DNA of 64,000 bases from Pseudomonas cuatrocienegasensis (lineage in GTDB: Bacteria > Pseudomonadota > Gammaproteobacteria > Pseudomonadales > Pseudomonadaceae), in assembly GCF_900110925.1 (NCBI RefSeq), contig NZ_FOFP01000020.1:24768-88767 (forward strand). Direction: 5' to 3'. Position 1 is the stretch's first letter; the number at the start of each line of letters is the position of its first letter. This document shows positions 24,374 through 33,093 of the stretch, one piece after another. The notes under the pieces are model-generated. The model did not search any database, was not told where the DNA came from, and saw only the letters and a program-made list of their open reading frames with translations. Both the position numbers and the translations under genes were made by a program.

Positions 24374-26038
24374 ATGAGCAAGCCAGAAACCGTCGCCGCT
24401 GCCAACTTTCTTCGCCCCATCGTCCAGGCTGATCTGGATGCCGGCAAGCACAGCAAGATCATTACGCGCTTCCCGCCGGAGCCCAACGGCTATCTGCATA
24501 TCGGCCACGCCAAGTCGATCTGCCTGAACTTTGGCCTGGCCAAGGAATTCGGTGGCGAGTGCAACCTGCGTTTCGACGACACCAACCCGGCCAAGGAAGA
24601 CCAGGAATACATCGACGCGATCAAGAGCGACGTGCAATGGCTGGGCTTCCAGTGGGCGGGCGAAGAGCGCTATGCCTCCAACTATTTCGAGCAGCTTCAT
24701 GACTGGGCCGTGGAGCTGATCAAGGCCGGCAAGGCCTATGTCTGCGATCTGTCGCCAGAGCAGGCCCGTGAATACCGCGGCAACCTCACCGAGCCGGGCA
24801 AGAACAGCCCGTTTCGTGAGCGCAGTGTCGAAGAAAACCTCGACCTGTTCGCCCGCATGAAGGCCGGCGAGTTCGCCGATGGCGCCCGTGCCCTGCGCGC
24901 GAAGATCGACATGGCCTCGCCGAACATGAACCTGCGCGACCCGATTCTCTATCGCATTCGCCATGCTCACCACCATCAGACCGGCGATAAGTGGTGCATC
25001 TACCCCAGCTACGACTTCACCCACGGTCAGTCGGACGCCATCGAAGGCGTTACCCATTCGATCTGCACCCTGGAGTTCGAGGACCATCGTCCGCTGTACG
25101 AGTGGTTCCTGGCGCAACTGCCGGTACCAGCGCAGCCGCGTCAGTACGAATTCGCCCGACTTAACCTGAACTACACCATCACCAGCAAGCGCAAGCTCAA
25201 GCAACTGGTCGATGAGAAGCATGTCAACGGTTGGGATGACCCGCGCATGTCGACCCTGTCGGGCTTCCGTCGCCGTGGTTACACCCCGGCCTCAATCCGC
25301 ACCTTCTGCGACATGATCGGTGTAAACCGCGCCGGTGGTGTGGTGGATATTGGCATGCTCGAGTTCGCCATTCGTGAGGACTTGGACGCCAACGCCGCTC
25401 GCGCCATGTGCGTACTCAAGCCGCTGAAAGTGGTGATTACCAATTACCCGGAAGGCCAGGTCGAAAACCTGGAGCTGCCGCGACACCCGAAACAGGATAT
25501 GGGCGTGCGTGTGCTGCCGTTCAGCCGCGAGATCTATATCGATGCCAGCGACTTTGAAGAAGTCCCGCCGGCCGGCTTTAAGCGCCTGATTCCCGGTGGC
25601 GAAGCGCGTCTGCGCGGCAGCTACGTGATTCGCGCCGATGAGGCGATCAAGGATGCCGACGGCAACATCATCGAACTGCGCTGCAGCTACGACGAAAACA
25701 CCCTGGGCAAGAACCCCGAGGGTCGCAAGGTCAAAGGCGTGATTCACTGGGTGCCGGCCGCTGAAAGCGTTGAGTGCGAAGTGCGCCTGTACGACCGCCT
25801 GTTCCGTTCCGCCAACCCGGAAAAGGACGAAGACGGCGGCAGCTTCCTCGACAATATCAACCCCGCATCGCTGGTGGTGCTCAAGGGCTGTCGCGCCGAA
25901 CCGTCGCTTGGCGAGGCACTGCCTGAAGAGCGCTTCCAGTTCGAGCGTGAAGGCTACTTCTGCGCCGATATGAAGGACAGCAAGCCGGGTGCGCCGGTAT
26001 TCAACCGTACCGTAACGCTGCGCGATTCCTGGGCCTAA
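24374..26038 (+). CDS. glnS: Glutaminyl-tRNA synthetase
   Basis: A 554-residue class I synthetase charging tRNA-Gln. PEPNGYLHIGHAKSICLNFG (about residues 34-53) holds the HIGH motif; TSKRKLKQL (about 268-276) is the KMSKS-equivalent; the two C-terminal beta-barrels for the anticodon follow (REIYIDASDFEE, FNRTVTLRDSWA). AAGGA precedes the ATG at 24374 by six bases; an earlier in-frame ATG would add 17 unrelated residues. cysS follows after 62 bases and may be cotranscribed. Confidence 0.97.
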   Translation: MSKPETVAAANFLRPIVQADLDAGKHSKIITRFPPEPNGYLHIGHAKSICLNFGLAKEFGGECNLRFDDTNPAKEDQEYIDAIKSDVQWLGFQWAGEERYASNYFEQLHDWAVELIKAGKAYVCDLSPEQAREYRGNLTEPGKNSPFRERSVEENLDLFARMKAGEFADGARALRAKIDMASPNMNLRDPILYRIRHAHHHQTGDKWCIYPSYDFTHGQSDAIEGVTHSICTLEFEDHRPLYEWFLAQLPVPAQPRQYEFARLNLNYTITSKRKLKQLVDEKHVNGWDDPRMSTLSGFRRRGYTPASIRTFCDMIGVNRAGGVVDIGMLEFAIREDLDANAARAMCVLKPLKVVITNYPEGQVENLELPRHPKQDMGVRVLPFSREIYIDASDFEEVPPAGFKRLIPGGEARLRGSYVIRADEAIKDADGNIIELRCSYDENTLGKNPEGRKVKGVIHWVPAAESVECEVRLYDRLFRSANPEKDEDGGSFLDNINPASLVVLKGCRAEPSLGEALPEERFQFEREGYFCADMKDSKPGAPVFNRTVTLRDSWA

Positions 26039-26100
26039 GGCTCAGTCGCTCTGATTAGAACCGGGTCGGTACGCTGGCCCGTGGTTTCCAAGGAACTGCA

Positions 26101-27483
26101 ATGCTCTCGATCTACAACACGCTGACCAAAAGCAAAGACGTCTTCAAACCGCTGGTGGGTAACCAGGTGCGCATGTATGTGTGCGGCATGACGGTTTATG
26201 ACTTCTGTCATATCGGTCATGCGCGGGTGATGGTGGCATTCGATGTGGTCACCCGCTGGCTGCGCCATCGCGGCTATGACGTGACCTACGTACGCAATAT
26301 CACCGACATCGACGACAAGATCATCAAGCGCGCCAATGACAATGGTGAACCGTTCGAGGCGCTGGTCGAGCGCATGATTGCGGCCATGCACGAAGACGAG
26401 GCGCGCCTCAATGTCCTGCGTCCCGATCAGGAGCCGCGTGCCACCGGGCATATCGCCGGTATGCACGAGATGATCCAGACCCTGATCGACAAGGGCTTTG
26501 CCTATGCACCTGGCAATGGCGACGTGTATTACCGTGTCGGCAAGTTTGTCGGCTACGGCAAGCTGTCACGCAAGAAGATCGAAGACCTGAAGATCGGTGC
26601 GCGTATCGAGGTGGATGAAGCCAAGCAGGACCCGCTGGATTTCGTCCTGTGGAAAGGCGTCAAGCCGGGCGAGCCGAGCTGGGAATCGCCCTGGGGCGCG
26701 GGTCGTCCGGGCTGGCATATCGAGTGCTCGGTGATGTCGACCTGCTGCCTGGGCGAGACCTTCGACATTCACGGCGGCGGCCCGGACCTGGTGTTCCCGC
26801 ACCACGAAAACGAAATCGCCCAGAGCGAGGCCGCTACCGGCAAGCTCTACGCCAACGCCTGGATGCATGCCGGTGCGGTGCGTGTGGACGGCGAGAAGAT
26901 GTCCAAGAGCCTGGGCAACTTCTTCACCATTCGTGAGGTGCTGGAAAAGTATCACCCGGAAGTGGTGCGTTACCTGCTGGTGTCCAGTCACTACCGCAGT
27001 GCGATCAATTACTCCGAGGACAGCCTGCGTGAAGCCAAGGGCGCGCTGGAGCGCTTCTATAACGGCCTCAAGGGGCTGCCGGATGCTCCTGCTGCCGGTG
27101 GCGACGCCTTCGTCGAGCGGTTCAGTGCGGCGATGGACGATGACTTCAACTCCCCGGAAGCCTGCGCGGTGTTGTTCGAGATGATTCGCGAGGTCAACCG
27201 CCTACGTGAGTCTGACCTGCACGCTGCAGCCGGCTTGGCGTCCCAGCTCAAACAGCTGGCCAGTGTGCTGGGTGTGTTGCAGCTTGAGCCCGACGCCTTT
27301 CTGCAGGCGGGTGCTGCCGGCAAGGTCGATGCATTCGAGGTTGAGGCGCTGATCGCCGCGCGCCTGCAAGCGCGAACCGAGAAGAACTGGGCGCAGTCTG
27401 ACCGTATCCGTGACCAGCTCGCAGCCATGGGTGTGGTGCTTGAGGACAGTAAAGGGGCCACGACCTGGCGCCTGGCTGAGTAA
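26101..27483 (+). CDS. cysS: Cysteinyl-tRNA synthetase
   Basis: A 460-residue class I synthetase. The zinc-binding Cys of YVCGMTVYDFCHIGHARV (about residues 26-43) directly precedes the HIGH motif; CSVMS and HHENEIAQSEA give further zinc ligands; KMSKSLGNF (about 266-274) is the signature loop. The C-terminal helical anticodon region ends NWAQSDRIRDQLAAMGVVL. A clear AAGGA lies before the ATG. It is tail to tail with the diguanylate cyclase gene, four bases apart. Confidence 0.97.
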   Translation: MLSIYNTLTKSKDVFKPLVGNQVRMYVCGMTVYDFCHIGHARVMVAFDVVTRWLRHRGYDVTYVRNITDIDDKIIKRANDNGEPFEALVERMIAAMHEDEARLNVLRPDQEPRATGHIAGMHEMIQTLIDKGFAYAPGNGDVYYRVGKFVGYGKLSRKKIEDLKIGARIEVDEAKQDPLDFVLWKGVKPGEPSWESPWGAGRPGWHIECSVMSTCCLGETFDIHGGGPDLVFPHHENEIAQSEAATGKLYANAWMHAGAVRVDGEKMSKSLGNFFTIREVLEKYHPEVVRYLLVSSHYRSAINYSEDSLREAKGALERFYNGLKGLPDAPAAGGDAFVERFSAAMDDDFNSPEACAVLFEMIREVNRLRESDLHAAAGLASQLKQLASVLGVLQLEPDAFLQAGAAGKVDAFEVEALIAARLQARTEKNWAQSDRIRDQLAAMGVVLEDSKGATTWRLAE

Positions 27484-27487
27484 GGCC

Positions 27488-28660
27488 TTAATTCAGGGTG
27501 TAGGGCGGGTTATCGGTATCCGCTACCTGCACCCTGTTGCGTCCGGCGGCCTTGGCGGCATAGAGCGCCGTGTCAGCCTGGGTCAGCAAGCTTGCCACGC
27601 TGTCGTAAGGGCCGGGTATGCCACACCACACGCCAGCACTGAACTGCACGTCGATGCTCAGGTTGCCAAAATGCGCTGGAGCGGCGGCCATGGAGCTGCG
27701 TAATGCTTCCAGTGCCGCATACGCACCTTGTGGTGTGGTGTCGGTCAATAGCAGCAGAAACTCTTCCCCGCCATAGCGGCCGACGCTATCGGCCTGGCGC
27801 AGACGCTGTCTGAGGTGTTGTACGCAGTGGCAAAGTACTTCATCGCCGGCTAAGTGCCCGTACACATCGTTAATGCGCTTGAAATGGTCGATGTCGAGCA
27901 TGGCAACGGCCAGGTAGGTATGCGCGCGACGCGCACGCTCCAGTTCTGCGCTTAGCTGCTCGAGAATTGCCCGGCGGTTGAGTGTGCCAGTCAGTGCATC
28001 GCGCAAGGCCATCTGTTGCAGGCTGGCCTCGCTGCGCTCCTTGGCGATCAGTACCAGGCCGAGGGAGAACATCATGACCGTAACCGTGCCAATGCTGACT
28101 GATAGGGTCTGCTTGAAGTTGCTCGCGTCATATTGCAGTTCGGCGGCGCCCCCGGTCAGTATCGCGCCGACGCGCATCAGCAGGCCGACGAGGCTGATGC
28201 CACCGCCGATAACCAGCAGGATGTGCGCCCGCCCGCCTGGCGCTGCATGTCGATAGGCGCAGCCGATGAGCAGCAAGCATTGCACGATCAGTACCAAACA
28301 GGCTGCCAGCATGCGTGGTTCTCGGGTGTTGATCAGGGAAATCATCAGGATGAGCATCAGCGCTGGTAGGCTCAGCAGTCTGCGCCAGGGGATGCTCATC
28401 CCCTGGATGCGTAGCAGGCCTACCAGATAGAAGGTCAGCGCCGTGGCCAGGAGCACGTTGGCTGCTCCGTAGGTCAGCCAGAGAGGTGCCTGGCCGTGCA
28501 GGGTGTAGCAGACATAGGCCAGTGCGTGGAGGGCCAAGCCGCAGCCTGTTGCGAATAGGCCGTCGCGGCGATTGAGCTGCCCAACCAGTATCAGGCAGAA
28601 AGCCATGATGGTGGCCACCAGGGCGACAGAGGCGAATAGCGTCGGAGTGTGAGCAATCAT
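27488..28660 (-). CDS. Membrane-bound diguanylate cyclase (GGDEF)
   Basis: A 390-residue inner-membrane protein predicted to make cyclic-di-GMP. The N-terminal half has about six or seven hydrophobic helices (starting TPTLFASVALVATIMAFCLI), a 7TM-like sensor module. A short linker leads to a GGDEF domain: DALTGTLNRRAI, MLDIDHFKRINDVYGHLAGD and the active-site loop YGGEEFLLLL (about residue 310). GGEEF is catalytically competent. No RxxD inhibitory site is evident before it. I start at the ATG at 28660, giving a good first helix. The signal sensed is unknown. Confidence 0.9.
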   Translation of the reverse strand: MIAHTPTLFASVALVATIMAFCLILVGQLNRRDGLFATGCGLALHALAYVCYTLHGQAPLWLTYGAANVLLATALTFYLVGLLRIQGMSIPWRRLLSLPALMLILMISLINTREPRMLAACLVLIVQCLLLIGCAYRHAAPGGRAHILLVIGGGISLVGLLMRVGAILTGGAAELQYDASNFKQTLSVSIGTVTVMMFSLGLVLIAKERSEASLQQMALRDALTGTLNRRAILEQLSAELERARRAHTYLAVAMLDIDHFKRINDVYGHLAGDEVLCHCVQHLRQRLRQADSVGRYGGEEFLLLLTDTTPQGAYAALEALRSSMAAAPAHFGNLSIDVQFSAGVWCGIPGPYDSVASLLTQADTALYAAKAAGRNRVQVADTDNPPYTLN

Positions 28661-28870
28661 CAGTGGCTGGCCAGTCGAAGGTATTACCCGCGTTGTCGGC
28701 TCAGCCGGCGGGGCATGCACTCAATAGTAGCGGACGGCGTGATGGCCATGCGGCTCAGCAGCAGGTGCTTGCAAATAGAGTTGAGCGCCTTGCCCGAGAG
28801 GCAGGCCGTGATCGGTGCTTGTGCTTGAGTAGCTTGCGAGTAAGCGCCTGGCATTTTTACTGCCCAGGTC

Positions 28871-29272
28871 TTAGCTATCCCGGAACAGGTCGTGGGCGTC
28901 CAGCAGGCGATAAGCGATTTCCGGGCGTTTTTCCAAGCCTCGGCGGATGGCGGCGGGAATGGCCTGGCGGGTTTTGCGGCACAGGCCGGGCAGCTCGCCC
29001 AGTTCGATGGCGATGCCGCGCATGCTGCGTACTTCGTTGCTGCCGGGCAGGGTTGTCACGCGCAGGCCGAGCTGCGCGAAGATGCGCTGCTGCATGTTTT
29101 CCAGGTCTTGCAGACTTTGCAGGTTTTCCAGGCGCTCAAGCAGGCGTTTTTCTTCCTGGCGTGTGAGCAGCAGAATGCGCGTGTCGACGCCTGGCGTTTC
29201 GAGCAGGCGTTCGCGCTCACAGGTGCAGGCGCCAGGCGGGCAGGGTGAGCGAAGTGGGGCTTGAGTCGTCAT
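28871..29272 (-). CDS. Uncharacterised protein with N-terminal cysteine cluster
   Basis: A 133-residue soluble protein I do not recognise. It opens with PCPPGACTCERERLL (about residues 10-24): three Cys close together (C-x4-C-x-C), able to bind a metal. A long charged helix (RQEEKRLLERLENLQSLQDLENMQQRIFAQL) with coiled-coil character follows, then a helical C-terminus. It lies between a diguanylate cyclase and folD with a terminator before it. No paralogue in the window. Confidence 0.7.
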   Translation of the reverse strand: MTTQAPLRSPCPPGACTCERERLLETPGVDTRILLLTRQEEKRLLERLENLQSLQDLENMQQRIFAQLGLRVTTLPGSNEVRSMRGIAIELGELPGLCRKTRQAIPAAIRRGLEKRPEIAYRLLDAHDLFRDS

Positions 29273-29324
29273 GAGTGGCGATCATAGCCAGAGCCGACAA
29301 GGCTTGCCTATATGGTCTGGCACG

Positions 29325-29350
29325 AAAACGGCACCCGAAGGTGCCGTTTT
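29325..29350. terminator. Bidirectional terminator downstream of folD
   Basis: AAAACGGCACC - CGAA - GGTGCCGTTTT: a 7-bp G+C stem with a CGAA loop and A/T runs on both sides, between folD (stop 29374) and the unknown gene on the same strand. Confidence 0.82.
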
Positions 29351-29373
29351 GCTAAGCCGGAAGCGGTGCCGTT

Positions 29374-30228
29374 TTAGGCGTGCAGGTGCTCGGCAGCATG
29401 CAGGGTGTTTTCCAGCAGTCCGGCGCGGGTCATTGGACCGACGCCGCCTGGTACCGGGGTGATCCAGCCGGCGCGGGGCAGGGCGGTCTCATAGACCACA
29501 TCGCCAATCAGCTTGCCGTCGTCCTGGCGGTTGATGCCCACGTCGATGACGATGGCGCCTTCCTTGACCCACTCGCCTTTTACCAGGCCCGGCTTGCCTG
29601 CTGCGACTACCACGATATCGGCTTGGCCGACGTGCATTGCCAGATCGCGGGTGAAGCGGTGGGTGACGGTCACGGTGCAGCCGGCCAGCAGCAGCTCCAT
29701 GGCCATGGGGCGGCCAACGATATTCGATGCACCCACCACCACGGCATGCAGGCCGTACAGGTCAACGCCGGTGCTTTGCAGCAGGGTCATGATGCCCTTG
29801 GGGGTGCAGGGGCGCAGCAGCGGCATGCGCTGTGCGAGGCGGCCGATGTTGTAGGGGTGAAAGCCGTCTACATCCTTGTCCGGGCGAATGCGCTCAAGTA
29901 GCAGAGAAGCGTCGAGATTCTGCGGAAGCGGCAGCTGCACCAGAATGCCATCGATGGCCGGGTCTTCGTTCAAGCGGTCGATCAAGGCCATCAGCTCGTC
30001 CTGAGCCGTAGTGGCTGGCAGGTCGTAGGCCTGGGAGACGAAACCGACTTCTTCACAGTCTTTACGCTTGTGGGAAACGTAAACCTGGGAGGCGGGGTCG
30101 CTGCCCACCAGGATCACAGCCAGGCCGGGCGCGCGCAGGCCCTGCTGGCGACGTTCGGTGACGCGTTGGGCAATCTGCTGGCGCAGGCTGGCGGCGATCG
30201 CCTTGCCATCGATCAGTTGTGCGGTCAT
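29374..30228 (-). CDS. folD: Methylenetetrahydrofolate dehydrogenase/cyclohydrolase
   Basis: A 284-residue bifunctional enzyme interconverting 5,10-methylene-THF, 5,10-methenyl-THF and 10-formyl-THF in the cytoplasm. Motifs: the catalytic Lys in YVSHKRKDCEEVGF (about residues 50-63), DGILVQLPLPQNLD (about 94-107), VVVGASNIVGRPMAMELL for NADP, and GGVGPMTRAGLLENT at the end. The ATG follows a region rich in A/T with no strong ribosome site. Confidence 0.97.
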   Translation of the reverse strand: MTAQLIDGKAIAASLRQQIAQRVTERRQQGLRAPGLAVILVGSDPASQVYVSHKRKDCEEVGFVSQAYDLPATTAQDELMALIDRLNEDPAIDGILVQLPLPQNLDASLLLERIRPDKDVDGFHPYNIGRLAQRMPLLRPCTPKGIMTLLQSTGVDLYGLHAVVVGASNIVGRPMAMELLLAGCTVTVTHRFTRDLAMHVGQADIVVVAAGKPGLVKGEWVKEGAIVIDVGINRQDDGKLIGDVVYETALPRAGWITPVPGGVGPMTRAGLLENTLHAAEHLHA

Positions 30229-30361
30229 TGCGCGTGATTAACCATAAAGAAAGGATTGAAAAAGAGCGCGTATTCTCGCACGGCACTGCCTGTGGGCAAA
30301 GGCGGCGTCCGGTCTTTTCGCGTAACCCCTTTAAATAACTGAATTTTTTTTGCCAGGCCTG

Positions 30362-30388
30362 TTGACGACCTAGTGTCGCCTCTATAAC
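30362..30388 (+). promoter_or_regulatory. Candidate promoter of the tRNA cluster
   Basis: TTGACG at 30362-30367 and TATAAC at 30383-30388, spaced 15, follow an AT-rich stretch with eight T that could act as UP element. A GC-rich discriminator (CGCCCCGC) comes next, as in stable-RNA promoters. The spacer is short, so the assignment is moderate. Confidence 0.45.
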
Positions 30389-30501
30389 ATTCGCCCCGCT
30401 TGTCGAGCACAGCCAGTCGCTGGGTAAGACGGCAGCAGCATCCTCTCGATGTGTGAGAGTTGCCAAGCCGAAGCTTTAAATCTGCAATTGCAGATGGATA
30501 G

Positions 30502-30578
30502 GCGCCCGTAGCTCAGCTGGATAGAGCATCCGCCTTCTAAGCGGATGGTCGCAGGTTCGAGTCCTGCCGGGCGTGCCA
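30502..30578 (+). tRNA. tRNA-Arg (anticodon TCT)
   Basis: A 77-base cloverleaf with acceptor GCGCCCG/CGGGCGT, D-loop AGCTGGATAGAG, anticodon loop CTTCTAA reading AGA, T-loop GGTTCGAGTCC and encoded CCA. First of three tandem tRNA genes. Confidence 0.96.
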
Positions 30579-30611
30579 TTTGGCAGTCTTGGCACAAGTA
30601 GCATGCAATAT

Positions 30612-30688
30612 GGTGGGCGTAGCTCAGTTGGTAGAGCACAGGATTGTGACTCCTGGTGTCGTGGGTTCGATCCCCATCGTCCACCCCA
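30612..30688 (+). tRNA. tRNA-His (anticodon GTG)
   Basis: A cloverleaf with acceptor GTGGGCG/CGTCCAC plus the extra 5' G (30612) opposite C73, anticodon loop TTGTGAC, T-loop GGTTCGATCCC and encoded CCA. Confidence 0.96.
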
Positions 30689-30742
30689 TATTCCAAAGCG
30701 CCAGGTGAATACCTGGCGTTTTTGTATTAAAAGCTTTACCAC

Positions 30743-30827
30743 GCGGACGTGGTGGAATTGGTAGACACACTGGATTTAGGTTCCAGCGCCGCAAGGCGTG
30801 AGAGTTCGAGTCTCTCCGTCCGCACCA
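30743..30827 (+). tRNA. tRNA-Leu (anticodon TAG)
   Basis: An 85-base class II tRNA with a long variable arm (CGCCGCAAGGCG), acceptor GCGGACG/CGTCCGC, anticodon loop TTTAGGT reading CUA/CUN, and encoded CCA. The tig gene starts 126 bases later. No integrase or direct repeat of its 3' end is visible, so it is not an occupied attachment site here. Confidence 0.96.
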
Positions 30828-30953
30828 TCTTTTACTCCCTCCCGATTGCCGCCTGCATCTAGGGTGACTTCTGCAAATCGACCCTCTAGAATGCATGCCC
30901 TTGAATTAGGGGCCGGTAATCGGCGGCTTATGTCTGTGCAACGAGGAAAATCC

Positions 30954-32264
30954 ATGCAAGTTTCTGTTGAAAGCACTTCTGCTCTTGAGCGTCGTATGAC
31001 TGTTGGCGTTTCTGTCGAGCGCATCGAGACCGAAGTCAACAAGCGTCTGCAGCAGACCGCCCGTCGTGCCAAGGTTCCAGGTTTCCGCCCCGGCAAAGTA
31101 CCGATGAGCGTCATCCGCCAGCGTTATGAAGATGCGGCGCGCCAGGAAGCTCTGGGCGATCTGATTCAGGCCACATTCTATGAAGCTGTGGTCGAGCAGA
31201 AGTTGAACCCGGTCGGTTCGCCGGCCGTTGAGCCGAAGTCCTTCGAGAAGGGCAAGGATCTCGAGTACGTAGCCACCTTTGAAGTGTTCCCGGAATTTGA
31301 AGTGGGTGGTTTCGACGGTATCGCCATCGAGCGCCTGCAGGCTGAAGTTGCTGATGCCGATCTGGACAACATGCTGGATATCCTGCGCAAGCAGAACACC
31401 CGTTTTGAAGCGGCCGAGCGTGCTGCCGAGAATGGCGACCAGTTGACCATCGACTTCGTCGGTAAGATCGACGGCGAAGCTTTTGCCGGTGGCAGCGCCA
31501 AGGGCACTCAACTGGTGCTGGGCTCCGGCCGCATGATCCCGGGCTTTGAAGACGCGCTGGTAGGTGTGAAAGCAGGCGAAGAGCGTGTTATCACGCCCAC
31601 CTTCCCTGAGGACTATCAGAACCTCGACCTGGCCGGCAAAACCGCCGAGTTCACCGTTAGCGTCAGTGCCGTGGCCGCGCCGCAACTGCCTGAGCTGAAT
31701 GACGATTTCTTCGCCCTGTTCGGCGTCAAGGAAGGCGGGCTGGAAGGTTTCCGTGCAGAAGTGCGCAAGAACATGGAGCGCGAGTTGCGCCAGGCCATCA
31801 AATCCAAGGTCAAGAACCAGGTGATGGAAGGTCTGCTGGCCGCCAACCCGGTTGAAGTGCCGAAGGCGCTGATTGGTAACGAAGTCAATCGTCTGCGTGT
31901 ACAGGCTGTTCAGCAGTTCGGCGGTAACATCAAGCCGGATCAACTGCCTGCCGAGCTGTTCGAAGAGCAGGCCAAGCGCCGCGTGGTGCTGGGTTTGATC
32001 GTCGCTGAAGTGGTCAAGCAATTCGACCTCAAGCCTGATGATGCGCGCGTTCGCGAGATGATCCAGGAAATGGCCTCGGCCTACCAAGAGCCTGAGCAAG
32101 TAGTGGCTTGGTACTACAAGAACGACCAGCAAATGAACGAAGTACGTTCGGTTGTGCTCGAAGAGCAAGTTGTAGATACTGTTTTGCAGAAGGCTAACGT
32201 GACCGATAAATCGGTCTCCTACGAAGAAGCTGTCAAGCCGGTGGAAGCACCCCAAGCCGCCTGA
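30954..32264 (+). CDS. tig: Trigger factor
   Basis: A 436-residue ribosome-bound chaperone with prolyl isomerase activity. The N-terminal ribosome-docking signature is GFRPGKVPMSVIRQRYE (about residues 44-60); the FKBP-like domain runs about 150-245 (GDQLTIDFVGKIDGEAFAGG); a long helical C-terminal domain follows. The ATG at 30954 with ACGAGGA upstream is preferred; the frame extends upstream through the tRNA-Leu gene and is not coding there. First of the tig-clpP-clpX-lon group. Confidence 0.97.
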   Translation: MQVSVESTSALERRMTVGVSVERIETEVNKRLQQTARRAKVPGFRPGKVPMSVIRQRYEDAARQEALGDLIQATFYEAVVEQKLNPVGSPAVEPKSFEKGKDLEYVATFEVFPEFEVGGFDGIAIERLQAEVADADLDNMLDILRKQNTRFEAAERAAENGDQLTIDFVGKIDGEAFAGGSAKGTQLVLGSGRMIPGFEDALVGVKAGEERVITPTFPEDYQNLDLAGKTAEFTVSVSAVAAPQLPELNDDFFALFGVKEGGLEGFRAEVRKNMERELRQAIKSKVKNQVMEGLLAANPVEVPKALIGNEVNRLRVQAVQQFGGNIKPDQLPAELFEEQAKRRVVLGLIVAEVVKQFDLKPDDARVREMIQEMASAYQEPEQVVAWYYKNDQQMNEVRSVVLEEQVVDTVLQKANVTDKSVSYEEAVKPVEAPQAA

Positions 32265-32288
32265 TTTTCTGACCTCGTTCGAGCACAC

Positions 32289-32316
32289 CATAAGCCAGCC
32301 TTCGTGCTGGCTTATG
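32289..32316 (+). terminator. 11-bp hairpin between tig and clpP
   Basis: CATAAGCCAGC/GCTGGCTTATG with loop CTTCGT, 25 bases after the tig stop. No T-run follows, so it may pause, process or partly terminate transcription and not stop it fully. Confidence 0.5.
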
Positions 32317-32355
32317 CGTATTTGAGAAACAACTATCTAGGGAGCGAGTGCAAGA

Positions 32356-32997
32356 ATGTCGCGCAATCCTTTTATGCAACAAATGCCAGACATCCAAGCC
32401 GCTGGTGGCCTGGTGCCCATGGTGATCGAACAGTCGGCCCGCGGTGAGCGTGCCTATGACATTTATTCGCGCCTCCTGAAGGAGCGCGTGATCTTCCTGA
32501 TCGGCCCGGTCGAAGACTACATGGCCAACCTGGTCGCCGCTCAGCTGCTGTTCCTGGAAGCAGAGAACCCGGACAAGGATATCCATCTGTACATCAACTC
32601 GCCGGGTGGTTCGGTGACTGCGGGTATGTCGATCTATGACACCATGCAGTTCATCAAGCCTGACGTCTCGACCATCTGCATCGGCCAGGCTTGCAGCATG
32701 GGTGCGCTGCTGTTGGCGGGTGGCGCTGCAGGCAAGCGTTACTGCCTGCCGCATTCGCGGATGATGATTCACCAGCCGCTCGGCGGCTTCCAGGGTCAGG
32801 CCTCGGATATCGAGATCCATGCCAAGGAAATTCTCTTCATTCGTGAGCGTTTGAACCAGGTTCTGGCGCATCACACTGGTCAGCCAATCGATGTGATCGC
32901 CCGTGATACTGACCGTGACCGCTTCATGAGTGGTGAAGAGGCGGTGAACTATCGCCTGATCGATAAGGTTCTCACCCAGCGTCAAATGCCGGCCTAA
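32356..32997 (+). CDS. clpP: ATP-dependent Clp protease proteolytic subunit
   Basis: A 213-residue serine peptidase forming the tetradecameric ClpP chamber. Catalytic Ser lies in GQACSMGALLL (about residue 117), His in RMMIHQPLGG (about 142), Asp in ARDTDRDRFM (about 191). YINSPGGSVTAGM forms the oxyanion region. A propeptide of about 14-20 residues is expected at the N-terminus (MSRNPFMQQMPDIQAAGG). AGGGAGCGAG serves as ribosome site. clpX follows 96 bases on. Confidence 0.98.
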   Translation: MSRNPFMQQMPDIQAAGGLVPMVIEQSARGERAYDIYSRLLKERVIFLIGPVEDYMANLVAAQLLFLEAENPDKDIHLYINSPGGSVTAGMSIYDTMQFIKPDVSTICIGQACSMGALLLAGGAAGKRYCLPHSRMMIHQPLGGFQGQASDIEIHAKEILFIRERLNQVLAHHTGQPIDVIARDTDRDRFMSGEEAVNYRLIDKVLTQRQMPA

Positions 32998-33093
32998 ACG
33001 CGCGTTTGCGTATCTCTGACTGCCATGCGGGCTTGAAAACGCCCGCATTTGCCTTCATCTTGTGTTTCACGCCTACGGTATTGGATTGATCGA

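Noticed and set aside
30502..30827. tRNA cluster as an integration hotspot
   Set aside because: No integrase gene and no direct repeat of a tRNA 3' end were seen nearby; the genes on both sides are housekeeping.
30906..32291. 461-residue open frame opposite tig
   Set aside because: Shadow of tig, rich in His/Leu/Phe, no domain.
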